A stretch of DNA of 33,555 nt from an uncultured Bacteroidota bacterium (GCA_947168315.1 CAMVLL010000016.1:1-33555), one strand, 5' to 3'; counted from the first letter of the stretch, positions 1-8,333 are shown. Notes: generated by a model from the sequence alone, not told the origin. Numbers and translations: made by a program.

Positions 1-753
1 GTTTTCACCTGGATATTTGGAATACTATCTATAAGTGCTCAGTTAAGTCGAAAGATTTCCATTCATTCACATAATGATTATGATCAGTCGAATCCATTCT
101 GGGGAGCATATAACGCCCGCTGCGGCTCAATCGAAGCTGATATCTATCAGATTGATGGTGAATTATTCGTCAGTCATAACCGAAAAGATGTGAAACCAGA
201 GCGAACCCTACGTTCCATGTATTTGGATCCAATACAAAAGATGTTCGAAGAAAACGGTAAATCAGGCTATCCTAATGGGGATACATTCCAGCTGATGATT
301 GACTTTAAGACCGATGTGGCATCTACCATGCCCGTTTTGCTGAAGGTGCTGAGCGAATATAAGGAATGCTTTGACCATGCATCAAACCCACATGCCATTA
401 AGATTGTAATCACTGGACATAACCTTAGTCCCGACCATTTCGGAGAATTCGGAGAGAACATTTTCTTTGATGGGTTGATTGGTGAGACCTATACTCCAGA
501 CCAACGCCAGCATATTGCATTGGTCAGTCAAACCCTTCGTAAATATTCCACATGGAACGGTAAAGAACCAATAACAAAAGATGATCAGAAGAAAATCAAA
601 AAACTAATTAAGCTCGCTCATAAACAAGGGCTAAAGATACGGTTCTGGCAAAGTCCTGATACAGAATTGGCTTGGAGGATAGCCCGAAAGATGAAAATTG
701 ACTTCATCAATTCAGACTATCCTTCAGACGTCGCTTCTTTCTTGAAACGATAA
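1..753 (+). CDS. Glycerophosphodiester phosphodiesterase / PI-PLC-like protein, 5' end cut by the window
   Basis: The reading frame is open from base 1, so the GTG start listed in the ORF track at 190 is internal. The first visible residues (FTWIFGILSISAQ) look like the end of a signal peptide, followed by HSHNDYD and then EADIYQIDGELFVSHN. A His-bearing start of the barrel followed by E-A-D is the usual signature of the PI-PLC/GDPD TIM-barrel superfamily, which hydrolyses phosphodiester head groups. The C-terminal part (LKIRFWQSPDTELAW, then FINSDYPSDVASFL) fits the last strands of such a barrel. Only a few N-terminal residues are probably missing. It converges with the di-haem oxidoreductase gene 36 nt away. 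The substrate cannot be told from sequence; a secreted or periplasmic location is inferred. Confidence 0.75.
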   Translation, partial: VFTWIFGILSISAQLSRKISIHSHNDYDQSNPFWGAYNARCGSIEADIYQIDGELFVSHNRKDVKPERTLRSMYLDPIQKMFEENGKSGYPNGDTFQLMIDFKTDVASTMPVLLKVLSEYKECFDHASNPHAIKIVITGHNLSPDHFGEFGENIFFDGLIGETYTPDQRQHIALVSQTLRKYSTWNGKEPITKDDQKKIKKLIKLAHKQGLKIRFWQSPDTELAWRIARKMKIDFINSDYPSDVASFLKR

Positions 754-789
754 TCAGCCATAACTAAATAGTCGCTTCTATACTGCCGT

Positions 790-2514
790 TTAGATTGCAT
801 TAATAAAAGCGACAACAGCATCACGTTCTTCTTTAGAAAGTTTATAGAATTGCTCACAAGAAGAATATGCATCACTTTCCTTACTATAACCATGCCACAT
901 GATTGCTTCTATCACGTTACGTGCACGACAGTCATGCAAACGATCTTCTGCACCTGTTTCCTGTAATGAAAGGCCACGTCCCCACAACGGAGTTGTGCGA
1001 CACCAACCGGTACGAATATCATTTTCCATATGTAAACGGTGTTGAACCATATCCGTGTACGGCCAAATGACTTGCTTTACATATTTTGGCAAAGGACCTT
1101 GTGACTTGGTAATCTTATCTGCCCAATAATCATCATTACCTGTTGTCCAAGAAGGACGATGACATGTAGCACAACCCATTTTATTGAAAAGTTTCTTTCC
1201 TTTCTGCACCTTTACAGAGTTCAAATTACGTGCTTTTGGAACACCCAGACCTCTGTGCCAAACCATAAAGTCGTAATAGTCCTTGTCAAGCATTTCTTCT
1301 TCTCCATTGTAAGGAGCAGCATCAACAAAGTGTTTCTTAAACTCATCGCCATCACCCGGTGTATTCAATCCCAACAAATGATTTACCATTTCGCTGATAT
1401 TCTCTTTAGTACCATCACCGTAATAAGGATGTAATAAAGATGTTTCAGATGCGCCTTGATTTTGGATGGCTGCAACAACATCCTCATTTTCTGACATTGC
1501 CTTTGCCCAAGCCTTTGTTGTATACAAATAATGACGATCGGAACGAGTTACATTGGTAATATTCCAAATGGCATTAGCTCCTGCTCCATCTTGCAATGAT
1601 CCACGAGTCATCGCATATGTGAACTTCTTAATACGGTTTACTCCATTAGCTGTGTACATTGCTGATTTTGCCCATGTATTAGCAGCCTTATCCCACATAG
1701 CAGGATTTAGTTCCACATAATTTGCCTCTTTCGCATATTGAGCCTTTAATGAATCATCCGGAATAGCATCAATCAAACCAGTCCCGTAGATACCAATTGT
1801 TGATTCCAACAACACCTTATAATTATCTGGTTTCGGATTTGTATTGAATGCATCCTGTGGTATTGTAACTTCTGGGTAAATCAATTGATAAGACTCTCCA
1901 TCAGGGAAGGTTAAAGCTAATCCACTTGGCATGGAGGTAACCGTCTTCCAATCAATACGAATTTTACTTTCATCTATAGGAGGCAAGAATGGATCCATCG
2001 CTTTTGTCTGCGGCATTCCTGTTACCTCCGAAATGTAACTGTTTGCAGCATAAGGATTACCGTTTGCATCAACTCCTGCTGTTGGGTGATAAATAACCAG
2101 CAAATACCCATTTCCTTGGGTATTCGCTTGATAAGAAGTCTGACGCTTTCCGTGACCATAAGATGGGTGACAATAAAGACAACCAGAACGAACCCAAGCT
2201 GGTCCTAAACCACGACGAGGATACGTATTCAATGTATAATCCTTTTCAAAGAAAGACTCACCTCTTTTAAAAGAAACGTATAAACCATTATTCTCAACAT
2301 ATGGAGAAGGATTTGCATAACATCCCTGTTCATTAGAAGTTGTTCCTAATTCACCGCCAGGATACCACTCAGCCTTTGTAAACACATCGTTTGCTTCACC
2401 TTCTTCACCATTTATTTCATTATTTATGATGCTATCGTCGTCATCACTACAAGACGTGATTGTCATTGAAAGAAAGCAAAATATACCAAGTATGCCTAAA
2501 AATTTGTTTTTCAT
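790..2514 (-). CDS. Di-haem oxidoreductase (DUF1111 / putative thiol oxidoreductase) lipoprotein
   Basis: The 574-residue protein starts at MKNKFLGILG; the track's longer form begins at a TTG lying at the foot of a hairpin and is less likely. A lipobox ends in ITSC at Cys22 and is followed by SDDDD, which resembles the Bacteroidetes lipoprotein surface-export signal. Two c-type haem motifs are visible: CLYCH (about 112-116) and CATCH (about 448-452). The C-terminal blocks RTTPLWGRG, LHDCRAR and EAIMWHG match the DHOR family, which is related to MauG and di-haem peroxidases. It is the last gene of an operon with a porin-like barrel and an imelysin, as often seen for DHOR genes in iron-linked loci. 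Three extra cysteines (about 505, 529, 553) lie in the C-terminal domain, one replacing the usual Gly of LHDGRA. Role in iron handling is inference; family is secure. Confidence 0.88.
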   Translation of the reverse strand: MKNKFLGILGIFCFLSMTITSCSDDDDSIINNEINGEEGEANDVFTKAEWYPGGELGTTSNEQGCYANPSPYVENNGLYVSFKRGESFFEKDYTLNTYPRRGLGPAWVRSGCLYCHPSYGHGKRQTSYQANTQGNGYLLVIYHPTAGVDANGNPYAANSYISEVTGMPQTKAMDPFLPPIDESKIRIDWKTVTSMPSGLALTFPDGESYQLIYPEVTIPQDAFNTNPKPDNYKVLLESTIGIYGTGLIDAIPDDSLKAQYAKEANYVELNPAMWDKAANTWAKSAMYTANGVNRIKKFTYAMTRGSLQDGAGANAIWNITNVTRSDRHYLYTTKAWAKAMSENEDVVAAIQNQGASETSLLHPYYGDGTKENISEMVNHLLGLNTPGDGDEFKKHFVDAAPYNGEEEMLDKDYYDFMVWHRGLGVPKARNLNSVKVQKGKKLFNKMGCATCHRPSWTTGNDDYWADKITKSQGPLPKYVKQVIWPYTDMVQHRLHMENDIRTGWCRTTPLWGRGLSLQETGAEDRLHDCRARNVIEAIMWHGYSKESDAYSSCEQFYKLSKEERDAVVAFINAI

Positions 2515-2540
2515 AACTATTATCTTTATAAACAACTTCA

Positions 2541-2564
2541 AGGAGGCAATATAAATTGCCTCCT
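2541..2564 (-). other. Perfect 10-bp intercistronic hairpin between imelysin and DHOR genes
   Basis: AGGAGGCAAT and ATTGCCTCCT are separated by 4 nt in the 71-nt gap between the two genes. Read on the minus strand, the stem is followed by TGAAGTTGTTTATAAAG rather than a T-run, so it is not a convincing terminator. It ends 26 nt before the DHOR start codon. It could be an RNA-processing or stability element, or could lower expression of the distal gene. Confidence 0.6.
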
Positions 2565-2585
2565 CTTGTTCATTATTATATGATA

Positions 2586-3833
2586 TTAATCCTTTGAGTT
2601 CTGAATATAATCATTTGCTGCATTCAATGCATTTACAACTTCATCGCAAGCATCCATAGCCTTATCACAAGCAGAACTTGTATAATTCAAAACAAAAGGT
2701 TTAGGAATACTATTGATTGCCGACTGAGCTGCTGCAATCGCATCTTCTACACGTTTACCGATTGTTGGATTATATTTTGAGAACCATGCAGAAAGAGATA
2801 CTCGTGAAACACGGCTACCTTCAACACCACCCATCCATACATTCTTTATACTTTCCATATTGTTGTAGAAATCAGTCAACGAGTTGTAGCTGTAAGGTGA
2901 TTCTATATAATTAACATCAGCACCTGTATGAGGATTACCTATCTTTACCATACCTACTTCGTCAGCAATACCTGCCGCTCCACCATCACCAACAAGAATA
3001 GCACTTATAGCATTCTTTACACTATAATATGTACTTCCTGGTTCACCGGCATCCTTCATGTTCTCTCCATACGATTTACCGCTTGTCAATGTAATACCCC
3101 ACTCCAAGTCTTCCATTACATCAATGTGAGCCTTAGGAGCATCTTCATTCCAAGCTGTTTCCATACGGTAGCAACTGTTACGCAAGTCGCCACAAACAGC
3201 TAAAGCATAAACCATTTCATATTCACCAGAGAAAGAAGTAAAGTCTAGTCCGTCTTTATTATATGAATCATACCCATTGAATTCCTCTGCCTTTCTTGGA
3301 TTTCCGTCACGGAAAAGAATAAATTCTACACCGTGAAAACCAAGTAAATTCTGCCCTAAATTTGTATTCGCATATTCCGGACCATCTTCACCATCCAATT
3401 TATTAACCATATTTGGACTGCTTAATAATGTCCATAACTGATCAAGGTCAAGTGGCCATGAATCAATGTGCGGGTCAATACTGAAATCAGCAGCAGCACC
3501 CATCAAAAACGCTTCACTTTTTTCATAATTTGCACGAGCACTCTTCCAACTATTACAAGCTGCATCAACCATGGTTTGTGTTACTGATTTTGTTTTTGCT
3601 GCATTTCTAATGATTTGCATTTGATTGTACAATGCCTCACAATCCGATGCTAATGCTTTATAGGTCGGATTAATTGTTCCATCAACATTTTGTTCTAATA
3701 TTTCCTCAAGCAATTCTTCACCTTCTGTTTGAGCATTAGGATCTGGATCATCCTTACTATCACTACATGATGACATAAATAATGTAACAGTTAAGAGTGT
3801 TACATAAAACATTAAATCTAAGTACTTTTTCAT
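2586..3833 (-). CDS. Imelysin family (peptidase M75-like) lipoprotein
   Basis: This 415-residue protein has a lipobox ending MSSC (Cys23) followed by SDSKDD, again resembling a surface-export signal. The imelysin signature GxHxxE is present as GFHGVE (about 165-170), followed by FILFRDG. The fold is expected to be a duplicated helical bundle; the long helical N-terminus and the C-terminal helix (ACDKAMDACDEVVNALN) fit. Imelysin proteins (ICMP, IrpA, and the EfeO core) are tied to iron uptake; proteolysis is doubtful for the family. The gene lies 19 nt after the porin gene and 71 nt before the DHOR gene, all on one strand, so co-transcription is likely. A ligand-binding role at the outer membrane is inferred. 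Confidence 0.9.
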   Translation of the reverse strand: MKKYLDLMFYVTLLTVTLFMSSCSDSKDDPDPNAQTEGEELLEEILEQNVDGTINPTYKALASDCEALYNQMQIIRNAAKTKSVTQTMVDAACNSWKSARANYEKSEAFLMGAAADFSIDPHIDSWPLDLDQLWTLLSSPNMVNKLDGEDGPEYANTNLGQNLLGFHGVEFILFRDGNPRKAEEFNGYDSYNKDGLDFTSFSGEYEMVYALAVCGDLRNSCYRMETAWNEDAPKAHIDVMEDLEWGITLTSGKSYGENMKDAGEPGSTYYSVKNAISAILVGDGGAAGIADEVGMVKIGNPHTGADVNYIESPYSYNSLTDFYNNMESIKNVWMGGVEGSRVSRVSLSAWFSKYNPTIGKRVEDAIAAAQSAINSIPKPFVLNYTSSACDKAMDACDEVVNALNAANDYIQNSKD

Positions 3834-3852
3834 ATTCTAAGTTTTTTAATTA

Positions 3853-5163
3853 TTACCGTGTAAAAAATCCTTGATAAGCTACTCCTATTGAAATAGCTGG
3901 TTCATTATTATATTGACTCTTTAACATTCTATATGAATACTCTCCCTTTATGGCAATTTGAGGAATAGGATAATAATTCAAACCTCCAACAATTCTACTT
4001 CTATCTGTGTATGGATATTCTGGTTGAGAATTCAAATTAGGAATATAAGAATCATAGTATTCATAACGTCCAAATACATATAACTTCTTGTTTTTTGATG
4101 CCATACTGTTTATTTGAGAGAATATATCATACCCAGCTTCTATTCCATAAGCTAATGCATTCTTACCTACATGATCTTTTGAATAAGGACTTGTCTTTGT
4201 CTGACGCCCAGGTAAATTATAAATACTTACTGCATCACCTATGTGACCATAATCAAAATTGCCTCGAACAATCCAATTATGATCATTATATGTGAAGTCA
4301 AAAGTTCCAATAGCAACAGCACCTTTCAATTCACTTGCTTTACCATTTGCATCACGTGTCAACGCATTATCTATACTATGACCATAGTAGCCAGATATAC
4401 CCATTCGTAATCCTTTAATTGAATAATTATCAATGCGAATCATTGAAGCGTATTTATTAGCAACTTCAAATTCAAGCGTAGTCATTGCTCCTTTATGAAT
4501 CCAACCATCTCGTGTAAAATGCATTGCATTCAAACCAGGAAGAAACTGTATTTCATAACGCCAATCTTTCAATCTTCCCCATAAACTTATACCTGTCTGA
4601 TGCCATGTACTTGGAAGAATAGTATATTCTCCTTCTGGACGATAAACCGTAAAGAAATTTAATGGTTCATGAGCATTATTTAATCCACCAACTGGAACAA
4701 CAATATGACCTACTCTTAAATTCAGTGATTGAGAAAACGATTTTTGAATCCAAAATTGTTCCAATTCTACTTCACCACCCTTTTCTACTTCTTGTTCCCA
4801 TTCACCACTTTCCTCATATTCTTTTCCATAGGCTGTACCTGTTCCTCCATGTTCAAACTCTATTTCAGTACCCATACTCCAACCTTTTCCAAAATCGTAA
4901 CCAATATTAATTACTGCATGAGGAATATCAAATTTTCCATGACTTGGATCATCTTTATATTTTCCTGGCTGACTATAACGATAAACATTATCACTATAAA
5001 ACTCACGAGTCAACGCAACTTCACCATAACCACCAATAGTAAGTTTTCCAGGAAAATGAAATGCTTTATTTTCTTCCTTTTTATCTGAACTTAATTCTTG
5101 TGATAATCCTTGTTGTATACAACAAGATGTTAAACAAAATATTAATAAAACTAATTTTCTCAT
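3853..5163 (-). CDS. Outer-membrane beta-barrel, porin-like (phosphate-selective-porin type)
   Basis: The 436-residue product has a cleavable signal peptide (MRKLVLLIFCLTSCC..GLSQ). The mature part begins LTIGGYGEVALTREF and alternates aromatic and polar residues in strand-like stretches, with blocks such as LRVGHIVVPVGGLNN, EPLNFFTVYRPEGEY and AYGIEAGYDIFSQ, typical of Bacteroidetes porin-like barrels resembling the OprO/OprP group. It ends IGVAYQGFFTR; a C-terminal aromatic close to the end is common for outer-membrane barrels. As first gene of the operon with imelysin and DHOR lipoproteins it may be the channel or membrane platform of that system. The transported solute cannot be deduced; metal or metal-chelate is only suggested by context. 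Confidence 0.8.
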   Translation of the reverse strand: MRKLVLLIFCLTSCCIQQGLSQELSSDKKEENKAFHFPGKLTIGGYGEVALTREFYSDNVYRYSQPGKYKDDPSHGKFDIPHAVINIGYDFGKGWSMGTEIEFEHGGTGTAYGKEYEESGEWEQEVEKGGEVELEQFWIQKSFSQSLNLRVGHIVVPVGGLNNAHEPLNFFTVYRPEGEYTILPSTWHQTGISLWGRLKDWRYEIQFLPGLNAMHFTRDGWIHKGAMTTLEFEVANKYASMIRIDNYSIKGLRMGISGYYGHSIDNALTRDANGKASELKGAVAIGTFDFTYNDHNWIVRGNFDYGHIGDAVSIYNLPGRQTKTSPYSKDHVGKNALAYGIEAGYDIFSQINSMASKNKKLYVFGRYEYYDSYIPNLNSQPEYPYTDRSRIVGGLNYYPIPQIAIKGEYSYRMLKSQYNNEPAISIGVAYQGFFTR

Positions 5164-5183
5164 AATATGCTTTTTTAGTGATG

Positions 5184-5214
5184 CAAAATTATAATCTATT
5201 AATAATCATGACAA
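5184..5214 (-). promoter_or_regulatory. Promoter of the porin-imelysin-DHOR operon
   Basis: On the minus strand TTG (5214-5212) is followed 20 nt later by TAATTTTG (5191-5184), matching the Bacteroidetes -33/-7 pattern. The -7 box lies 20 nt before the ATG at 5163, giving a short leader. A TACCTAT half-site directly abuts the -33 box (5215-5221). Confidence 0.65.
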
Positions 5215-5250
5215 TACCTATTTTTTTGTATTTTCCATATTATAATAATC

Positions 5251-5266
5251 TACCTATAAATAGGTA
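5251..5266. promoter_or_regulatory. Perfect palindrome in the divergent promoter region, candidate operator
   Basis: TACCTAT-AA-ATAGGTA is a perfect 7+2+7 inverted repeat. A third copy of the half-site, TACCTAT, lies at 5215-5221 beside the -33 element of the operon promoter. The palindrome covers the place where the -33 element of the GH30 promoter is expected. This geometry suggests one repressor or activator acting on both genes; which regulator is unknown. Confidence 0.45.
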
Positions 5267-5281
5267 TATATCCTTTTTTAG

Positions 5282-5289
5282 TATCTTTG
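5282..5289 (+). promoter_or_regulatory. -7 element (TATCTTTG) for the GH30 gene
   Basis: TATCTTTG matches TAnnTTTG exactly and lies 27 nt before the ATG at 5317. No TTG is seen 19-21 nt upstream; that position is occupied by the palindrome at 5251-5266, so an activator may be needed. Confidence 0.5.
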
Positions 5290-5316
5290 TAAAAACTCTT
5301 TATAAACACAATATAT

Positions 5317-6759
5317 ATGAATAAGTATTTTCTTTTATTATTAGTTATTTTCTTATGTAGTTTATTTGCTTTTTGTTCATATAATAAAAAAGCTACTGTT
5401 TATATTACTACTTCAAATCGTCAATATGACTTAACTAAAATGAATGTTGAAATAAATAATTCTTCTAATAATGATTCTATAATCATTATAGATCCATCAA
5501 TAACTTATCAAAATATTGATGGATTTGGAGCAGCTCTTACTGGTTCCTCATGTTATAATCTTTCTCAAATGGATAAGAATGAGAGATTTAAATTCTTAGA
5601 AGAAACATTTTCTCTTAAAAAAGGATATGGTACAAGTTATATAAGAGTAAGTATTGGTTGTTCAGACTTTTCTTTAGATGAATATACATGTTGTGATGAA
5701 CCTAATATTGATAAATTTCATCTTACTTCTGAAGAAATAAAATACGTTATTCCTATTCTAAAAGAAATATTATCTATAAATCCAACTATTAAAATTCTTG
5801 CTTCTCCATGGACTTGTCCAAAATGGATGAAAGTAAATAATCTTACCGAACTTAAACCATATGATTCTTGGACAGGAGGTCAATTAAATCCTTTATACTA
5901 CCAAGATTATGCTACTTATTTTGTTAAATGGATTGAAGCATTCCAAAATAATAATATCCCTATTTATAGTATAACCATTCAAAATGAACCTCTTAATAGA
6001 GGTAATTCTGCTTCTCTTTTTATGGGATGGGAAGAACAACGTGATTTTATTAAAACTGCTCTTGGTCCAGCTCTTAAAAAAGCTAATCTTAATACTAAAA
6101 TTTATGTATTCGACCATAACTATAATTATGATCGTATAGAAGATCAGTTCCAATATCCTCTAAATATATATAAAGATAAAGAGGCAAGTACTTATATTAC
6201 TGGTGCTGCCTATCACAATTATGGAGGTAATAAACAAGAATTACTAAACATCCATCAAAATGCTCCTGAAAAAGAACTTGTTTTTACTGAATCATCCATA
6301 GGAACATGGAATGATGGAAGAAATTTAGAAAAGAGACTTATTGCTGATATGAATGAACTAGGTTTAGGTACTATCAATAATTGGTGTAAAGCAGTTATTG
6401 TATGGAACCTTATGCTTGATACATATCTGGGTCCTAATCGACCTAAAGGTTGCAGAACTTGTTATGGAGCTGTAGATATAGATATCAATGATTATTCTAC
6501 TATCGTTCGTAATTCACATTATTATATGTTCACTCATCTTTCTGCGGTTGTAAAACCAAATGCAAAACGTATAGAAAGTAAAGATATAAAAGATAAAGAT
6601 CTTACCTATTGTGCCTTTAAAAACACAGACGGAAGCTTTGCTTTTGTTATAACAAATAATGCAGAAAAACAAAAGAAAATCAATATTCAACTCGATAAGA
6701 AAAATATCTCATATACTTTACCAGCAAAATCAATAGCATCATTTTTGTGGAAACAATGA
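5317..6759 (+). CDS. GH30-family glycoside hydrolase (glucosylceramidase / beta-1,6-glucanase type)
   Basis: The 480-residue protein has an N-terminal hydrophobic export segment ending near LFAFC-SYNKK; the Cys could be lipidated but the residue before it is Phe, so the lipobox is poor. The family start IDGFGAALTGSS (about 67-78) and ILASPWTCPKWMK (about 160-172) are clear. The acid/base Glu is in QNEP (about 224) and the nucleophile Glu in FTESSIG (about 325), each in the expected context. The C-terminal part (about 420-480) ends in a beta-sandwich-like segment, LPAKSIASFLWKQ, typical of GH30. Family members cleave beta-glucosidic bonds in glucosylceramide or beta-1,6-glucan, or act on xylose or fucose substrates. 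The gene is strikingly AT-rich (A/T in most third positions) and has no SusC/D partners. Substrate is unassigned. Confidence 0.88.
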   Translation: MNKYFLLLLVIFLCSLFAFCSYNKKATVYITTSNRQYDLTKMNVEINNSSNNDSIIIIDPSITYQNIDGFGAALTGSSCYNLSQMDKNERFKFLEETFSLKKGYGTSYIRVSIGCSDFSLDEYTCCDEPNIDKFHLTSEEIKYVIPILKEILSINPTIKILASPWTCPKWMKVNNLTELKPYDSWTGGQLNPLYYQDYATYFVKWIEAFQNNNIPIYSITIQNEPLNRGNSASLFMGWEEQRDFIKTALGPALKKANLNTKIYVFDHNYNYDRIEDQFQYPLNIYKDKEASTYITGAAYHNYGGNKQELLNIHQNAPEKELVFTESSIGTWNDGRNLEKRLIADMNELGLGTINNWCKAVIVWNLMLDTYLGPNRPKGCRTCYGAVDIDINDYSTIVRNSHYYMFTHLSAVVKPNAKRIESKDIKDKDLTYCAFKNTDGSFAFVITNNAEKQKKINIQLDKKNISYTLPAKSIASFLWKQ

Positions 6760-7196
6760 TGTTATCAACCTTCTATTATTATATTCTTTTGTTTTAATTT
6801 TAAAAAAAAAAAGATGATGATGATAGGTTGTTAATTCTGTTAGTAAATAAACGTACTTTTATTTGTATAATCAATTATTAATATATTATGATATTTTATT
6901 TATAGTTTATAAACATCTTAACTTATTATATATAAGTAAATTAAATGCAATATAAACAAATGGTTAATAAATAAATATGTGGATTATTTATACGTTTAAT
7001 ATGATTGAAAAAATGGATTTTTCTGGTTTGAATTTTATCCAAAATTTCTTTCATTTATTTTTGGTTATCAAATATCCTTGTTGCTATATGCAAATAAATA
7101 AATAAAGCAAATAGATTTTTTATTTTTATTTTAACTGGTTATTAACCGATGTTGTGAATTTATTGATTACATTTGCTGCATATAAATTAGAATATA
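6760..7196. other. 437-nt AT-rich intergenic region with no gene seen
   Basis: No ORF, RNA gene or strong terminator was recognised. It holds a long A-run, four GAT repeats near 6813, several runs of AAATAA, and the small palindrome GGTTATTAACC at 7137-7147 about 20 nt before the -7 box of the next gene. A weak long-range pairing of CAACCT with AGGTTG flanks the A-run but has a loop of over 50 nt. Confidence 0.5.
7168..7175 (+). promoter_or_regulatory. -7 element (TACATTTG) for the RNA methylase gene
   Basis: TACATTTG fits TAnnTTTG and lies 21 nt before the ATG at 7197. No TTG is found at ideal spacing; the palindrome GGTTATTAACC sits there instead. Confidence 0.4.
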
Positions 7197-7727
7197 ATGA
7201 GAAAGCTAAAAGTGACTGAACTAAACAGAATGACCGTAGATGAATTTAAAAAAGCGGATAGATTACATCTTACTGTCGTTTTGGATGAAGTTCGTAGTTT
7301 GTATAATGTAGGATCAGTATTTCGTTCATCAGATGCTTTTTGTATAGAAAAAATCTATTTGTGTGGAATAACTGCTACACCTCCACATCCAGAAATACAT
7401 AAAACAGCATTAGGAGCAGAAGATTCTGTTGATTGGATATATAAGAAACAAACAATGGATGCAATCAATGAACTTCATAATAATGGATATACGATCTTAG
7501 CTATTGAACAAGTTGAAGGAAGCACAATGCTACAAGATTTTATTCCAGAGAAAAATAAGGCTTATGCTATAGTATTTGGTAATGAGGTAAAGGGTGTTCA
7601 ACAACAAGTAGTAGATGCTTGTGATGGATGCATCGAGATACCTCAGTATGGAACTAAACATTCTTTAAATGTATCAGTAACAGCAGGAATAGTATTATGG
7701 GAATTAAGTAAAAAATTGAGGGAATAG
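7197..7727 (+). CDS. SpoU/TrmH-family RNA 2'-O-methyltransferase
   Basis: The 176-residue protein carries all three SPOUT motifs in order: SLYNVGSVFRSSDAF (about 35-49) with the conserved Asn and Arg, AIVFGNEVKGV (about 125-135) with the Gly-Asn-Glu, and IEIPQYGTKHSLNVSVTAGI (about 147-166), the knotted SAM-binding C-terminus. The length is that of a bare catalytic domain without an RNA-binding extension. It should transfer a methyl group from SAM to a ribose 2'-OH in tRNA or rRNA; the target nucleotide cannot be read from sequence, so no gene symbol is given. It converges on the DUF4294 gene with only 1 nt between stops and no obvious terminator. Confidence 0.9.
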   Translation: MRKLKVTELNRMTVDEFKKADRLHLTVVLDEVRSLYNVGSVFRSSDAFCIEKIYLCGITATPPHPEIHKTALGAEDSVDWIYKKQTMDAINELHNNGYTILAIEQVEGSTMLQDFIPEKNKAYAIVFGNEVKGVQQQVVDACDGCIEIPQYGTKHSLNVSVTAGIVLWELSKKLRE

Positions 7728-7728
7728 A

Positions 7729-8328
7729 CTATAATTGTCCATTTTCAACCAAAACAACAACACGTTCTGTTAATACGTCAGCTCCAGTAGGATCATATTC
7801 TTTTTTGAGGCTTGCACCAAACATCCAGGCAAATACTTGATAGGATCCTGCTCTGAGAGGACCTAAGAAGGCTTTAACTAATTCGTACGATGAAGAATTG
7901 GTTTCTCTAAAAACTAGTTTAATTAAGAGTTTACCCTGATTAAGGGTAAGTTTCTTCATTTTTGGTGTATAGGTTTGTTTGAGATCTTTTTCAACATTCT
8001 TCAAATGTTTTTGACGTTCTTTTTCGTTAGGAAGTGTCTGAAGATATTCGTATGTTTCTATGATTATTTGATTTATTTCTTTAGCTATGGGAAGTGTTCT
8101 TTTTACATCTCTAACAAGTTTGTTATATTCATTTCTTTGTTTTTTATTTTTAAATATTAAAGGTTTAAAAATATAAACAACAGGCAGTTTAATATCTGGT
8201 ATGGTATCTCCATCATATACAATGACAGGTACACGATAGCCGATTATTTTTTGAGATGAATCATCTTGTCCATAGATAGATATAGAAATAATCAATAGAG
8301 ATAATATGACATAAATCCTTTTTATCAT
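7729..8328 (-). CDS. DUF4294 family exported protein
   Basis: The 199-residue protein begins with a signal peptide (MIKRIYVILSLLIISISIYGQ). It contains GYRVPVIVYDGDTIPDIKLP, a block I recognise from the Bacteroidetes DUF4294 family, followed by a Lys/Glu-rich helical stretch (about 65-130) and the conserved segment KLLIKLVFRETNSSSYELVKAFLGPLRAG. The function of the family is unknown. A -7 box lies just before the start codon, so the mRNA would have almost no leader. It is divergent from the helix-hairpin-helix protein gene. Confidence 0.8.
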   Translation of the reverse strand: MIKRIYVILSLLIISISIYGQDDSSQKIIGYRVPVIVYDGDTIPDIKLPVVYIFKPLIFKNKKQRNEYNKLVRDVKRTLPIAKEINQIIIETYEYLQTLPNEKERQKHLKNVEKDLKQTYTPKMKKLTLNQGKLLIKLVFRETNSSSYELVKAFLGPLRAGSYQVFAWMFGASLKKEYDPTGADVLTERVVVLVENGQL

Positions 8329-8333
8329 ACTTG

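Noticed and set aside
771-813. Terminator between the GDPD-like and DHOR genes from GTCGCTT / AAGCGAC
   Set aside because: Only 7 bp with a 29-nt loop and no T-run; one arm lies in the DHOR coding sequence.
2515-2541. Longer DHOR N-terminus starting at TTG
   Set aside because: The start lies at the base of the 2541-2564 hairpin and adds residues before a complete lipoprotein signal; the ATG at 2514 is preferred.
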